From: Dokdonella sp041395345
GTDB taxonomy: Bacteria; Pseudomonadota; Gammaproteobacteria; Xanthomonadales; Rhodanobacteraceae
NCBI RefSeq assembly: GCF_041395345.1
Contig: NZ_JAWLAR010000005.1
Coordinates: forward strand, 62,001 to 126,000
Length of the DNA stretch: 64,000 bases
Direction: 5' to 3'
In this document: positions 25,477-33,854 of the stretch, piece after piece
How positions within the stretch are numbered: the first letter of the stretch is position 1
Layout: each line of letters begins with the position of its first letter
The notes under the pieces: model-generated
What the model was told of the DNA's origin: nothing
Seen by the model: only the letters and a program-made list of their open reading frames with translations
Database searches by the model: none
Program-made: the position numbers and the translations under genes

Positions 25477-25995
25477 TCAGTTTCCGCCCGGAGCGTCATT
25501 CCCGTTGAACCGGCTGGTCGCGGCCCCGTCGATACTCAGTTGTTCTTTTTGCAAATCCCCCAGCTGACTTCTGAATTTTCTCCGGTTTTCGGCGAGCTGA
25601 CGCACGGTATGGCAAGTCTTCTTCGGTATATGCGTTCCGACCGGGGCCACGTAGGTGCAGACGAGTCGATCCTCGGCATTGCGCGCGAGGATCCCGTTGG
25701 TTTCTTCCTGGATGGAGAGAAGTTCCATTTGCGTGGAGTCATCCATGTTGGCGACCGAGCCGGCACGCTCCAGCATCTTGCCCATCAGATCGAGATTCTG
25801 ATTGACTGTCGCCTGGTTGCGCGTGCTCAGGAATTCATAGCGTTTTCCCGGCGCCATTTCTTCGCGAATTGAACTCACCAGCACTTCGAATTTTTCCGGC
25901 GTGTCGGCCACCACGGCCTTCTCTTCGGCCTCTTTCGCACCCAATGGTGAAGCGAACATGAAGGTCAGAATGACCAGCGAGACGAGATTGCGCAT
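25477..25995 (-). CDS. Small secreted two-Cys protein, paralogue 1 of a five-gene array
   Basis: 172 residues, ATG preceded by GGGAG. The signal peptide is MRNLVSLVILTFMFASPLGA. The mature protein shares with its four neighbours ADTPEKFEVLV, GKRYEFL, a helical middle, NGILARNAEDRLVCTYV, then PVGTHIPKKTCHTVRQLAEN. Two conserved Cys (in LVCTY and KKTCHT) bracket about 16 residues and likely form a disulfide. The C-terminal tail is longer than in the other copies. No known domain was recognised. It has its own promoter with a palindromic operator at 26080-26119. Probably periplasmic or secreted; function unknown. Confidence 0.85.
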   Translation of the reverse strand: MRNLVSLVILTFMFASPLGAKEAEEKAVVADTPEKFEVLVSSIREEMAPGKRYEFLSTRNQATVNQNLDLMGKMLERAGSVANMDDSTQMELLSIQEETNGILARNAEDRLVCTYVAPVGTHIPKKTCHTVRQLAENRRKFRSQLGDLQKEQLSIDGAATSRFNGNDAPGGN

Positions 25996-26425
25996 GACGG
26001 GCTCCCATTTTTCTTGCGAGAAGACCCACAGTCGATAGTGGATCGATAGCCGCTGTATACCGCGGTGACCACGGGCTTTATACGATATCTATCGTATTTT
26101 GCGGATCGCACGCTGTCAACCGCAGGCTCGTTCATGTTCAAGAAACGCTTGCTGACGCGGCCTGGATTCAGCACAGCTGGCCCTGCGCACTTCTTTTGCT
26201 CCAGACGTTTGCCTGGGTACGGCCGCCCAGGTCCGGGTTCAACGATCAATTACGGCCATTCCGTGCGGCCGATTGATTCGAGGCAGGCACTCGATGCAGG
26301 TGGAGGCCTGGATCAGGCGTGCGCCCGGCCTGCACTTGCGGTCGTGGTTTCCTGCGCATTCCCGGGCCCCGGTCTCCGTTGCGCTGGCTCACTCCGAACC
26401 CTGAATAGCCGGTTGTCGCGCCGAT
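25996..26425. other. Spacer between paralogues 1 and 2
   Basis: 430 bp. It holds the paralogue 1 leader (about 90 nt), its promoter/operator at 26080-26119, and about 300 bp with no gene or repeat that can be supported. An open frame on the plus strand (26065-26445) has no ribosome-binding site or homologous text and runs out of the operator. Confidence 0.6.
26080..26119 (-). promoter_or_regulatory. Promoter of paralogue 1 with palindromic operator over the -10 box
   Basis: Read on the minus strand: TTGACA (complement of 26114-26119), 17-bp spacer, TACGAT (26096-26091). The -10 hexamer is part of an 18-bp palindrome ATACGA-TAGATA-TCGTAT (26080-26097). The start codon is about 85 bp downstream of the palindrome. 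A repressor bound here would block RNA polymerase. Confidence 0.8.
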
Positions 26426-26917
26426 TCAAAGGCCGTTGTTCCTGATCGCTTCCGTGGCCAACGCCTCATTGACGAGTTCCTGAGATTGTCGGCGACCCTC
26501 CGCCCTGTTGGCGGCTATTTCGCGCACGGTGTGACAGGTGGTTTTCGGGATATGCGATCCCACCGGAGCCACATGCGTGCACACCAGCCGATCATCGGCA
26601 TTGCGCGCGAGGATGCCATTGACCTCTTCCTGCATCGAGAAGAGCTTGACCTTGGTCTCCTGATCCATCGCCGAAACCGATCCGGCCTCGATCAACATCT
26701 GCTGCATCAGGTCGAGCTGGTGATTGACCGTTTCGCGGTTCCTGCGGTCGAGGAATTCATAACGCTTTCCCGGCGCCATTTCCTCGCGAACCGCCAGCAC
26801 AAGCACTTCGAATTTTTCCGGCGTATCGGCTACAACGGCTTTTTCTTCAGCCTTCTTGGCGCTGAGTGGCGAGGCGAACATCAGGCTCAGAGTGAGAAAC
26901 AAGAATACGTTGCGCAT
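26426..26917 (-). CDS. Small secreted two-Cys protein, paralogue 2 of the array
   Basis: 163 residues, ATG preceded by AGGAG. The signal peptide MRNVFLFLTLSLMFASPLSA is almost the same as in paralogue 1, as is the following stretch (KKAEEKAVVADTPEKFEVLV). Shared texts are APGKRYEFL, NGILARNADDRLVCTHV and PVGSHIPKTTCHTVREI, with the two Cys conserved. Paralogues 1 and 2 are the closest pair in the array, so one is likely a recent copy of the other. Transcribed from its own promoter at 27023-27062. Function unknown. Confidence 0.85.
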   Translation of the reverse strand: MRNVFLFLTLSLMFASPLSAKKAEEKAVVADTPEKFEVLVLAVREEMAPGKRYEFLDRRNRETVNHQLDLMQQMLIEAGSVSAMDQETKVKLFSMQEEVNGILARNADDRLVCTHVAPVGSHIPKTTCHTVREIAANRAEGRRQSQELVNEALATEAIRNNGL

Positions 26918-27022
26918 GTCAGGCTCCTGTCGAGTACGGGTCTTCGTCGCACCGATGAAACGGGCCGACGTACGATGTGCCGGAATTGCCGCAGCCCCTT
27001 CTGGCCTCGGCCTTCCATCATT

Positions 27023-27062
27023 CTACGAAACAAATCGTAGTCAAGACGGTCGGACAAGTCAA
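27023..27062 (-). promoter_or_regulatory. Promoter of paralogue 2 with palindromic operator over the -10 box
   Basis: Minus strand: TTGACT (complement of 27057-27062), 17-bp spacer, TACGAT (27039-27034). The 18-bp palindrome CTACGA-TTTGTT-TCGTAG covers 27023-27040. The start codon at 26917 lies about 106 bp downstream. Same architecture as the other promoters of the array. Confidence 0.8.
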
Positions 27063-27099
27063 CATCGACGACAGACTGCCAGGGATCCCCTGCTTCCGC

Positions 27100-27579
27100 C
27101 TATTCGTTACCCAGACTGGAGTCCCTCTGGATATCCATGATCTGACCCTTGGATCTTGATCGACTCTTTTCGATCTGACGCAGGGTGCGGCAGCGCTTCT
27201 TCGGAATCAGCGATCCAATGGGCGCTTCAAAGGTGCAAATGAGCCGGTCATCCGCAAATTTCGCGAGCAGCTGATTGACCGCGTCCTGGTCCGCCATCAG
27301 CGTCATCCTCGCATCGGGCAACATGTCGGCGACCGTGCCGCTCGATTGCAGCAATACCGCCATGGCATCCAGCTTTTCATTGACCGAGTCGCGATCCATG
27401 CCCCTGAGAAATTCGTAACGGCCACCCACCGTCATCTCGCCCCGAATGGCGGCCACGAGAGGTACGAAGTTCTCGTATGAATTGGCCTCGACAGCGTCCG
27501 TGCCCGGCTCGGATTTGGCGTGGACATGCGGCGCGAGCAAAAACAGGAACACCAGTGAGAAAACATTGACGCGAAACAT
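27100..27579 (-). CDS. Small secreted two-Cys protein, paralogue 3 of the array (divergent subtype)
   Basis: 159 residues from the ATG at 27579, with AGGGG upstream; the frame is open further back, but only this start gives a signal peptide (MFRVNVFSLVFLFLLAPHVH, cut near AKSEPG). It has SYENFVPLVAAIRGEM instead of the DTPEKFEVLV form, then GGRYEFL, DDRLICTFEAPIG, LIPKKRCRTLRQI with both Cys kept. It groups with paralogue 5. No palindrome lies in the 103-bp gap upstream, so it is probably co-transcribed with paralogue 4. Function unknown. Confidence 0.83.
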   Translation of the reverse strand: MFRVNVFSLVFLFLLAPHVHAKSEPGTDAVEANSYENFVPLVAAIRGEMTVGGRYEFLRGMDRDSVNEKLDAMAVLLQSSGTVADMLPDARMTLMADQDAVNQLLAKFADDRLICTFEAPIGSLIPKKRCRTLRQIEKSRSRSKGQIMDIQRDSSLGNE

Positions 27580-27682
27580 TCGAATCCCCTGCAAGTCCGC
27601 AGGATGTTGGCATGACAGGATGCCGCTTTCAATTCGCCTGAGAACATGTTCGGGCGCACTGAGGGAACTCTGACTCGCGAAA

Positions 27683-28171
27683 TCAGCTCGTCGGCACTGC
27701 TCTTCGGCCCAGGTCGTTGAGTTCTTCCTTCTGACGCCAAATTCCCTTTCGATTGGCTTCGATTTCCCTGACTGTGTGGCACTCGGTACGCGGGATGTGT
27801 GAACCCACCGGTTTTTCGTGCGTGCACACCAGGCGGTCGTCCGCGTGGCCTGCCAGCAGGCCATTGACCTTTTCCTGGTAGGTCATCATTTGCGCGAGTT
27901 CTTCCTTGCTCATTTCTGCGATCGAGCCGCGTTTGGTCAACAACGCGGTCATCTGGTCAAGCGTCATGTTGACGGTTTCCAGGTCCTTGCCGCGCAGAAA
28001 TTCGTAGCGTTCGCCCGGCGCCATTTCCGCTCGTACCGAAGCAACCAGTACTTCGAATTTTTCCGGCGTGTCGGCGACAACGACTTGCTCGACAGGCTCC
28101 TTTGCCGAGACAAGAGCACTACCGACTGCAAGGAAGAGAGCAAGAGCCATGAGGGCGAGGGGTCGATGCAT
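27683..28171 (-). CDS. Small secreted two-Cys protein, paralogue 4 of the array
   Basis: 162 residues, GGAG nine bases before the ATG. The signal peptide MHRPLALMALALFLAVGSAL ends near VSA. Conserved texts: VVADTPEKFEVLVASVRAEM, APGERYEFLRGKDLETVN, DDRLVCTHEKPVGSHIP, RTECHTVREIEANRKG. The two Cys are kept. It belongs with paralogues 1 and 2 by the DTPEKFEVLV form. It heads a likely two-gene unit with paralogue 3 and has the best promoter of the array (28258-28297). Function unknown. Confidence 0.85.
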   Translation of the reverse strand: MHRPLALMALALFLAVGSALVSAKEPVEQVVVADTPEKFEVLVASVRAEMAPGERYEFLRGKDLETVNMTLDQMTALLTKRGSIAEMSKEELAQMMTYQEKVNGLLAGHADDRLVCTHEKPVGSHIPRTECHTVREIEANRKGIWRQKEELNDLGRRAVPTS

Positions 28172-28846
28172 CTGGTTTGCGCTCCAGTAAAGTGGAAAGC
28201 AGGACCCGCAACCCTCAGGTCAACGGGATCGAATGCGCTTTCACAATCGCGAACGTACTACGAATAGTATCGTAGTTCTGGGATTTCAGCATGTCAATTG
28301 GGTCGACGCCGTGTCGCAGGCCACGCTGGATTGCAGCCAGAGTCGCTGGCTCATCGGTCAAACGGATTCTTAAAAACGCCAGAGCTGTACGAATCTTGCA
28401 CCGCAGTCCGTGAGCGCACCCTGGCAGACCCGTCCATGCCCGCGGCAACTCCAGGTACGCTGGATCTCGAAAATCAGTGCGTCCGGGAACGCAGATGCTC
28501 GGCTTCAGGCCATTTCATGCAGCGAAGGGAACAGCTCCGGACTCTTTCCGAGAGAATCGCGGATTGCTTCGTGCAGAAAGATCACCAGGCAACCGCCCCC
28601 GATGGAGATTCGGGGGCAGGCAGATGGCTTGGGACGATGCAGGATCGCCGACACGCGTTGCACTATCGACTCTGCGTGACACGAACATTTCCGACAATTG
28701 CCAGTCAGGATCCGCGCGCCGAGGAACCGGTCAAACCGTGAAAGTCACCCGCCGACACGTGCCCCCTTCGGCAAGATCGCGTCGGAAACTCGGCGCCACA
28801 CTCCGGACCAGATCTTGGGTGGCGCCGTGATCGCTGTACGCTGGAT
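28172..28846. other. Longest spacer of the array, between paralogues 4 and 5
   Basis: 675 bp. It holds the leader and promoter/operator of paralogue 4 (to 28297). The remaining 550 bp show no supported gene. Plus-strand open frames here (28298-28741 and others) lack a ribosome-binding site and recognisable protein text. A decayed sixth paralogue is possible but was not recognised. Confidence 0.55.
28258..28297 (-). promoter_or_regulatory. Promoter of paralogues 4 and 3 with palindromic operator over the -10 box
   Basis: Minus strand: TTGACA (complement of 28292-28297), 17-bp spacer, TACGAT (28274-28269). The 18-bp palindrome CTACGA-TACTAT-TCGTAG covers 28258-28275. The start codon at 28171 is about 87 bp downstream. 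The -35 box is perfect consensus. Confidence 0.82.
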
Positions 28847-29335
28847 TCAGCTTCCGGGACCGCCGCCCGACAGGCTGCCATTCTGAAGATCGATGGCATT
28901 CTTTCGATACCGTTCACGGTTCTCGGCCACCTGGCGCGCAGTCAGGCACTTGGTCTTCGGGATGTGCGAGCCGACTGGCGCCACATGCGTGCAGATCAGA
29001 CGATCATCGGCATTCCTGGCAAGGATGCCGTTGACCTTCTCCTGGTCGGTCATCATCCTGGCGCGCTCTTCCGGTTGCATTGCGGCGACTGAGCCGGACT
29101 TCTCGAGCATGCCGGACATTTCGTCCAGGATCGCGTTGACCGTGTCGCGGTCCGCGTTCGACAGGAACTCGTAGCGCTCTCCCGTGGCCATTTCTCCGCG
29201 AATCTTTTCCACCAGCGGCACGAATGCCTCATAGGTACTCGATACGACAGCGTCTTCGACAGGCTTTTTCTTGGCATGGAGGGGGGATGCAAACAGCAAT
29301 GCTGCCGCAGTCATCAGAACCAGCATCTTGAACAT
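28847..29335 (-). CDS. Small secreted two-Cys protein, paralogue 5 of the array (divergent subtype)
   Basis: 162 residues, GGAG seven bases before the ATG. The signal peptide MFKMLVLMTAAALLFASPLH ends near AKKK. It carries STYEAFVPLVEKIRGEMATG, ERYEFLSNADRDTVN, NGILARNADDRLICTHV and PVGSHIPKTKCLTARQVAEN; both Cys are kept. The YEAFVPLV form groups it with paralogue 3, while the second half is close to paralogues 1 and 2, which suggests recombination between copies. It has its own operator at 29441-29456. Function unknown. Confidence 0.85.
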   Translation of the reverse strand: MFKMLVLMTAAALLFASPLHAKKKPVEDAVVSSTYEAFVPLVEKIRGEMATGERYEFLSNADRDTVNAILDEMSGMLEKSGSVAAMQPEERARMMTDQEKVNGILARNADDRLICTHVAPVGSHIPKTKCLTARQVAENRERYRKNAIDLQNGSLSGGGPGS

Positions 29336-29636
29336 GTCAATCTCCGGGTATCAAACCACCCTGCCGAACCCGACATGGGACCAGCAGAGACAACGTGACG
29401 AGGGTGCGATACATCCGGGCCAAATTTCCCTGCCCGTCTGTACGACACAAATCGTATTTTAGTGATCGGCCCTTCGTCTATGGGCCAGAAGTCCAGGAGC
29501 GGCAACCGGGCGTGTCGTGCATGGCGACGACAGTCTGGATACGCGTGCATCCGGACAAGGGTTGGCGAATCCGGTCAATGACTGATGTGCGAAGTTCGCC
29601 GGAAGCCGCTGCGCAGGCGTCACTGTCATGGGCGAC
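29336..29636. other. Spacer upstream of paralogue 5
   Basis: About 300 bp between paralogue 5 and the MarC stop. It holds the leader and promoter of paralogue 5 (29441-29480). Nothing else could be supported. Confidence 0.6.
29441..29480 (-). promoter_or_regulatory. Promoter of paralogue 5 with palindromic operator over the -10 box
   Basis: Minus strand: TACGAT (29456-29451) lies in the 16-bp palindrome TACGA-TTTGTG-TCGTA (29441-29456). The -35 box is weak: TAGACG (complement of 29475-29480) at 18-bp spacing. The start codon at 29335 is about 106 bp downstream, the same distance as for paralogue 2. Confidence 0.7.
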
Positions 29637-30242
29637 CTAGCCAGCGGTACCGGCGGGCCCTGGAAAGGCCTGGAACCCGGTCAGTGCAAACTGAACGCCC
29701 ATGGCAAGCACGATCAGCCCCATGAACCGGGTCAGCGTGTCGCGCGCCAGCCCGTCCCCGCCTTGCTGGCCGGAAAACCGGGCCGAAAGCATCAGAACTA
29801 TCCAGGTGACCAGGACGGCTACGGAGACGGCGACAAGGGTGCTTGCCGGAAAATCGTTGCGCGGTTGGGCAGCCGAGAGCGTGATGACACCCGTGATGGT
29901 ACCGGGACTGGCGGCAAACAGAATCAGCGGCGCCAATGCTCCGGAGTCCGCGTTGCCGGGAGCCATCGGCCGACCGCTCAACATGTTGAAGCCCATCCAG
30001 GCCAGCACGCCACCGCCAGCGACCATGAAGGCATCCAGCGAGATGCCAAAGACATGCAGCAAGCGGGTGCCGAGCAACGCTGCAGCGAGCAGGATGATGC
30101 CGATGGCAACTGCCGCCCTGCTTGCATCGGCATAGCGCGCGTGGGTCGGGCGGTCACTCTCCGCACGCGCAAACAGCAGCACACAGACACCGGGATTGAT
30201 CAGGGACAGGAGGGTTACGATTGCCTGGATATGTTCCTTCAT
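29637..30242 (-). CDS. MarC family integral membrane protein
   Basis: 201 residues from MKEHIQAIVTLLSLINPGVC at 30242, with GGTGA upstream; an upstream in-frame start would add unrelated residues. Six membrane helices are evident (VAIGIILLAAALLGTRLLHV, AFMVAGGGVLAWMGFNML, LVAVSVAVLVTWIVLMLSA, FMGLIVLAMGVQFALTG). The texts TLLSLINPG, SLDAFMVAGG and PGTITGVIT are the MarC/UPF0056 signature. The family was once linked to multiple antibiotic resistance and is related to neutral amino-acid transporters; the substrate is unknown. Confidence 0.9.
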   Translation of the reverse strand: MKEHIQAIVTLLSLINPGVCVLLFARAESDRPTHARYADASRAAVAIGIILLAAALLGTRLLHVFGISLDAFMVAGGGVLAWMGFNMLSGRPMAPGNADSGALAPLILFAASPGTITGVITLSAAQPRNDFPASTLVAVSVAVLVTWIVLMLSARFSGQQGGDGLARDTLTRFMGLIVLAMGVQFALTGFQAFPGPAGTAG

Positions 30243-30439
30243 GCCGTCACCATTCAAGTCCTTGTCCTGCTTGCAATCTACCCGCTCGCCTCCGACCAAC
30301 CGGGTGGATAACACGATTCGCCGCATGCAACCGCAACCGGGGCAGCGCGATCGTTGCAGTGTTGCGGCCGCAACTGTTCGTGAAACGTGTGCGGGCCGCC
30401 TTGAATGCGGCAGCCCGCACGGTTCAAGCGTGATTCAAG

Positions 30440-32074
30440 TTACTTGACCGGTTCGATCTCGGACAGCTGCCACTGCTTGGTGAAGAACGATTCAAGAGGG
30501 CTGTAGAGTCGAAGAATCGTGAACCAGCCCTTGTCGGGCATGGTCTGGATCCAGTTGCCGCGATCGACGCCGGCCGGCTTGGACGGCCCGAAGTAGACCG
30601 TGGTCGAGCCATCGGCACTGGCCTTCGCCGCAGGCGATGGAAAACTCTGGCTTCCGGCTCGCGGGTAGCGCTGCGGCGTCTGCAACATCGAGCGGGTCTG
30701 GTTGTCGTACACGGTGAACGACCAGAATGCAGCGGCCGGAATATCCTTGGGCAGGGTTACCTTGTAGGTCCTGGAGCCGTCAAAGGCATTGTTTTCGGAA
30801 TCAAGGAAGCCCATCAGGTACTGCGAGCCCACGCGCGGAAGGCGCATGATCATGCCCGGCGAATCGAGCGTATAGCCGAAGTAGAACGCGGTCCGCGAAT
30901 CGAGCGTGCGCGCTCCGGTCGGCGGATCGGCCTTGAACATGCCCTCCTTCGTGATCATGGGCGGCGGTGTCTCGAAGTTGGCACCGCCTTCCCAGAGCAT
31001 GCTCGCCCAGTTCGAATTGTCGTAGTAGTTCCAGTCCGGATGGCCAATGTTCGAGCGCCAGTTGAGCGTGCGACCGGCCGCATTACCGACCTTGGCCGCG
31101 TCGGTGAGGATCTTCTTCATGCGTTCGTCCGGTGCGAACGGCTTGCCGTGGACGATGCCGATGGCGGCCAGCTGCCCAGCAAGCTCGACGTCGTAGCTGG
31201 TGGCCGGCTCGTTCTGGACATTCTCGTTGATCATCTCGAAGAAGCCGAAATCAGAAGGCGGAATCGTGTTCATCACCTTGCCGCTGGCTTCGACGAACTT
31301 TGTCTCCGGAATGGGCGGATTCTGCTCGAGCCTGACCTTGCCCTCCAGCGCGGTAGCGATACTGGTACCATAGCCTCCCGGCGTGTAGGGATAGATCTTC
31401 ATGTGCTTCTTGATCAATGCCACGGGCGCTTTCGGGCTGTTGTTCTCGAGATAGGCACGTGCGGCGTAGAGAATGTGGTTGGTCTTCGAGTGGGCGACGT
31501 TGAAACCCCCATCCGGGAGCTCACCGGTATAGCCCGGCGGCACGATCAGGTACTTGCCGCCTTCGCCGCGATCCGGTCCCGGAAAGCCGATGTCGATGAT
31601 CCAGGAGAACCACATGTCGTTGATCGTGCCGACGCTCTTGGGCGGCTGTTCGATCACCATCGGTCCCTTGCTCAGATCGACCGCCGACAGGTAGTAGACC
31701 GTGTCCGCATTGGCCGTCAGGAACAGGGAGCTGGAATCCATCAGCTCTGAAAAAATGACTACCGTGTTGTAGTCGGCGCCAATATCCCGGAATCCCTTTG
31801 CGATCGCATAGGCCGAAGCCCCGCGAAAACTGTTGTTGTAGACGTTGAGCGCACGCGTGAAGGCCAGGGTGTCGTAGACCTTCCGTGCGGTTTCCGCGGT
31901 GGGCGCACCATCACGGTATTCGAGCGTGCCAATGCTGCTTTCGACCTTGTCTGGCGTATAGATCGATGGCGGCGTGTTGCCTGGCCCCTGCGCGCCAGCG
32001 GTTGCTGCAAGGGCGAGACCCGCGACGGTCGCCGTCAACCCGGCGATCAGCTTTCGCTGCTGGTTCGTATTCAT
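30440..32074 (-). CDS. Secreted DUF1254/DUF1214 domain protein
   Basis: 544 residues from MNTNQQRKLIAGLTATVAGL at 32074, a signal peptide ending near AGAQ, with AGGAGG about a dozen bases upstream. The N-terminal half carries DUF1254 texts (YDTLAFTRALNVYNNSFRGA, VIFSELMDSSSLFLTANADT, VYYLSAVDLSKGPMVIEQPP). The C-terminal part carries DUF1214 (YLMGFLDSENNAFDGSRTYK, AAFWSFTVYDNQTRSMLQTP, then NWIQTMPDKGWFTILRLYSP). Domain order and length are normal for this widespread periplasmic family of unknown function. Monocistronic by position. Confidence 0.92.
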   Translation of the reverse strand: MNTNQQRKLIAGLTATVAGLALAATAGAQGPGNTPPSIYTPDKVESSIGTLEYRDGAPTAETARKVYDTLAFTRALNVYNNSFRGASAYAIAKGFRDIGADYNTVVIFSELMDSSSLFLTANADTVYYLSAVDLSKGPMVIEQPPKSVGTINDMWFSWIIDIGFPGPDRGEGGKYLIVPPGYTGELPDGGFNVAHSKTNHILYAARAYLENNSPKAPVALIKKHMKIYPYTPGGYGTSIATALEGKVRLEQNPPIPETKFVEASGKVMNTIPPSDFGFFEMINENVQNEPATSYDVELAGQLAAIGIVHGKPFAPDERMKKILTDAAKVGNAAGRTLNWRSNIGHPDWNYYDNSNWASMLWEGGANFETPPPMITKEGMFKADPPTGARTLDSRTAFYFGYTLDSPGMIMRLPRVGSQYLMGFLDSENNAFDGSRTYKVTLPKDIPAAAFWSFTVYDNQTRSMLQTPQRYPRAGSQSFPSPAAKASADGSTTVYFGPSKPAGVDRGNWIQTMPDKGWFTILRLYSPLESFFTKQWQLSEIEPVK

Positions 32075-32386
32075 GTCTTTCTGTTCCTCCTGAGTGGTCA
32101 CAAGAAACTGTCGAGTCCGGCCCTGGCGGACAATCTGCCCGTCCGCATCTTCGGTCAATCTGCACGACGCATCGCGACGGACCGTGCTGGCAGCGCACAT
32201 GAATTCGTCGGGTTCGCCATGAGTCATCAGGAACGCGAACGCCAAGAACAAAATACTACCATCACGACGCTGTCGGATCGCATGGTGCGGTGCCACTCTC
32301 CTGCAAGTCTTCAATACGCCTATCGGCCGCTGCCCTTTCGCACTCAGCCGGGGAGCAACAGACCGTTGTGAGTGCCGCTTGTCCTT
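32075..32386. other. Region upstream of the DUF1254 gene
   Basis: 312 bp between the DUF1254 start and the nitrilase stop. It should hold the DUF1254 promoter on the minus strand. The AT-rich stretch near 32245-32265 (caaaatactacc) is a candidate -10 area, but no clear -35 box pairs with it. No gene or repeat was seen. Confidence 0.4.
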
Positions 32387-33346
32387 CTACCGACTGATGA
32401 CGACACCGCTACGACGCCGGCGATCGACCTGGAGCTCGAGCACGTCCGGGCGTGAGTAGTGACCGAACGGATCAAAATTCTGACGCTCTTCGCGCACCCG
32501 CGCCCGATCGATCTCGGCAATCAGCAGAACTTCGTCGTCGACGCGTGGCGGGACGATCCATTCGCCATCCGGACCGGCGATGCAGGATCCACCGTTCGCA
32601 CAGACGGGCGGCAACGTGTCGCGCAACATGTCGGCATGAGGGGCGTTCCCGGGAATATCCTCGCGCCGCAGGAGACTGCACGCCGACAAAGCGAAGCTGC
32701 GTCCTTCTCGCGCAATGAACGGCGTGATCGTTTCAGTGTTGTGCAGATTGCCTGGCCAGACTGCGACATGCAGGTCCTCGCCTTGCGAGTACAGGGCCGA
32801 TCGCGCCAGAGGCATCCAGTTTTCCCAGCAGTTGAGCCCGCCGAGGCGGAATCCGTCGAAGTCGAGGGTGCGCAGTCCTGCGCCGTCGCCGGCTGACCAG
32901 ACCAGGCGTTCTTCATGGGTAGGCATCAGCTTGCGGTGCACGTTGCGAACTTCACCGTCGTCATCAATCGTGACCAGAGAGGCGAATACGCTGTATCCGC
33001 GCGATCGATCGCGTTCGATACAGCCCGCCATGACCCAGACCCCTGCTTCGCGGGCCGCGGCACGCAGCTCGCCGAGGTCGCCCGCGGCGATATCCACGGC
33101 CTGGTCCACGTAGTGCGAAAACAGGCCCTTCTGCAGGCTCGATTCGAAACGCGCACCGTCGGTGTGCTCGAGCCAGAAGGGATAACCCGGCAATACGCCC
33201 TCGCCGAAAGCCAGCAAGCGTACACCCGATTCACCCGCCTCGCGAATCCTGCCAGCCATTTTCGACAGTGTGGCCCGGCGGTCGAGCCAGACCGGTGCCA
33301 TCTGGGCAATGGCGACCACGCAGTGGCCGTTGGCTGTGTCTGGCAT
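32387..33346 (-). CDS. Nitrilase-family carbon-nitrogen hydrolase
   Basis: 319 residues. The catalytic triad is visible: Glu49 (LLAFGEGVLPGYPFW), Lys139 (VHRKLMPTHEERLVW) and Cys173 (GGLNCWENWMPLARSALY). The CWEN form after the Cys is typical of true nitrilases and aliphatic amidase-like enzymes that act on organic nitriles. Length is close to the usual 310-350. The substrate cannot be read from the sequence. It is divergent from the arsenic operon, whose first gene starts 115 bp away on the other strand. Confidence 0.9.
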   Translation of the reverse strand: MPDTANGHCVVAIAQMAPVWLDRRATLSKMAGRIREAGESGVRLLAFGEGVLPGYPFWLEHTDGARFESSLQKGLFSHYVDQAVDIAAGDLGELRAAAREAGVWVMAGCIERDRSRGYSVFASLVTIDDDGEVRNVHRKLMPTHEERLVWSAGDGAGLRTLDFDGFRLGGLNCWENWMPLARSALYSQGEDLHVAVWPGNLHNTETITPFIAREGRSFALSACSLLRREDIPGNAPHADMLRDTLPPVCANGGSCIAGPDGEWIVPPRVDDEVLLIAEIDRARVREERQNFDPFGHYSRPDVLELQVDRRRRSGVVISR

Positions 33347-33460
33347 ATGCGCGGATTCCGATGCGAGGCTGGCATGTTAGCCCGGGAGACCCCGGTTGTT
33401 CGAAGCGGCCCCTTAACAATGCCACTTGCCTGATCCCAATATATCCATTATTCTGGATTC

Positions 33461-33817
33461 ATGGATATACAAGAAGCAACAAGCATTCTCTCAGCCCTCG
33501 CCCAAGGGTCTCGGCTCGAAGCGTTCCGACTCCTGGTCAGTCATGAACCGGAGGGCCTGCCAGCCGGTGAGATTGCGCGTGCACTGGATATTCCGCAGAA
33601 CACGTCTTCCAGCCATCTGTCGATCCTGGTCAATGCCGGCCTGGCGCGTTCGGCGCGGAACGGCCGCTCGATCACCTATCGCGCAGATCTCGATCGATTC
33701 CGTGAATTGACTGTCTTCCTGCTCAAGGACTGCTGCAGCGGCCGAAGTGAACTGTGCGAACCGCTGATGCTCGAGCTTGCGTCCTGCTGTGATGCGGCGA
33801 CTGCGCGCTGCAATTGA
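33461..33817 (+). CDS. arsR: ArsR/SmtB-family arsenic-responsive repressor
   Basis: 118 residues. Winged helix-turn-helix: ATSILSALAQGSRLEAFRLL, GLPAGEIARALDIPQNTSSS, HLSILVNAGLARSARNGRSI. The usual ELCVCDL metal site of the alpha-3 helix is absent. Instead six Cys cluster at the C-terminus (KDCCSGRSELCEP and ASCCDAATARCN), the alternative As(III)-binding site seen in some ArsR types. First gene of the arsenic operon; it should repress the operon until As(III) or Sb(III) binds. The AT-rich stretch just before it (atatatccattattctgg-like, 33437-33458) probably holds promoter and operator. Confidence 0.93.
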   Translation: MDIQEATSILSALAQGSRLEAFRLLVSHEPEGLPAGEIARALDIPQNTSSSHLSILVNAGLARSARNGRSITYRADLDRFRELTVFLLKDCCSGRSELCEPLMLELASCCDAATARCN

Positions 33818-33854
33818 CTTCCCTCGAATAGATTTCCGACCGACCGGATACCCC

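Noticed and set aside
26065..26445. Small plus-strand gene between paralogues 1 and 2
   Set aside because: No ribosome-binding site or recognisable protein text, and it would start inside the paralogue 1 promoter/operator.
28298..28741. Plus-strand gene in the spacer between paralogues 4 and 5
   Set aside because: No ribosome-binding site, unusual composition and no similarity to the neighbouring family; too weak to report as a gene.
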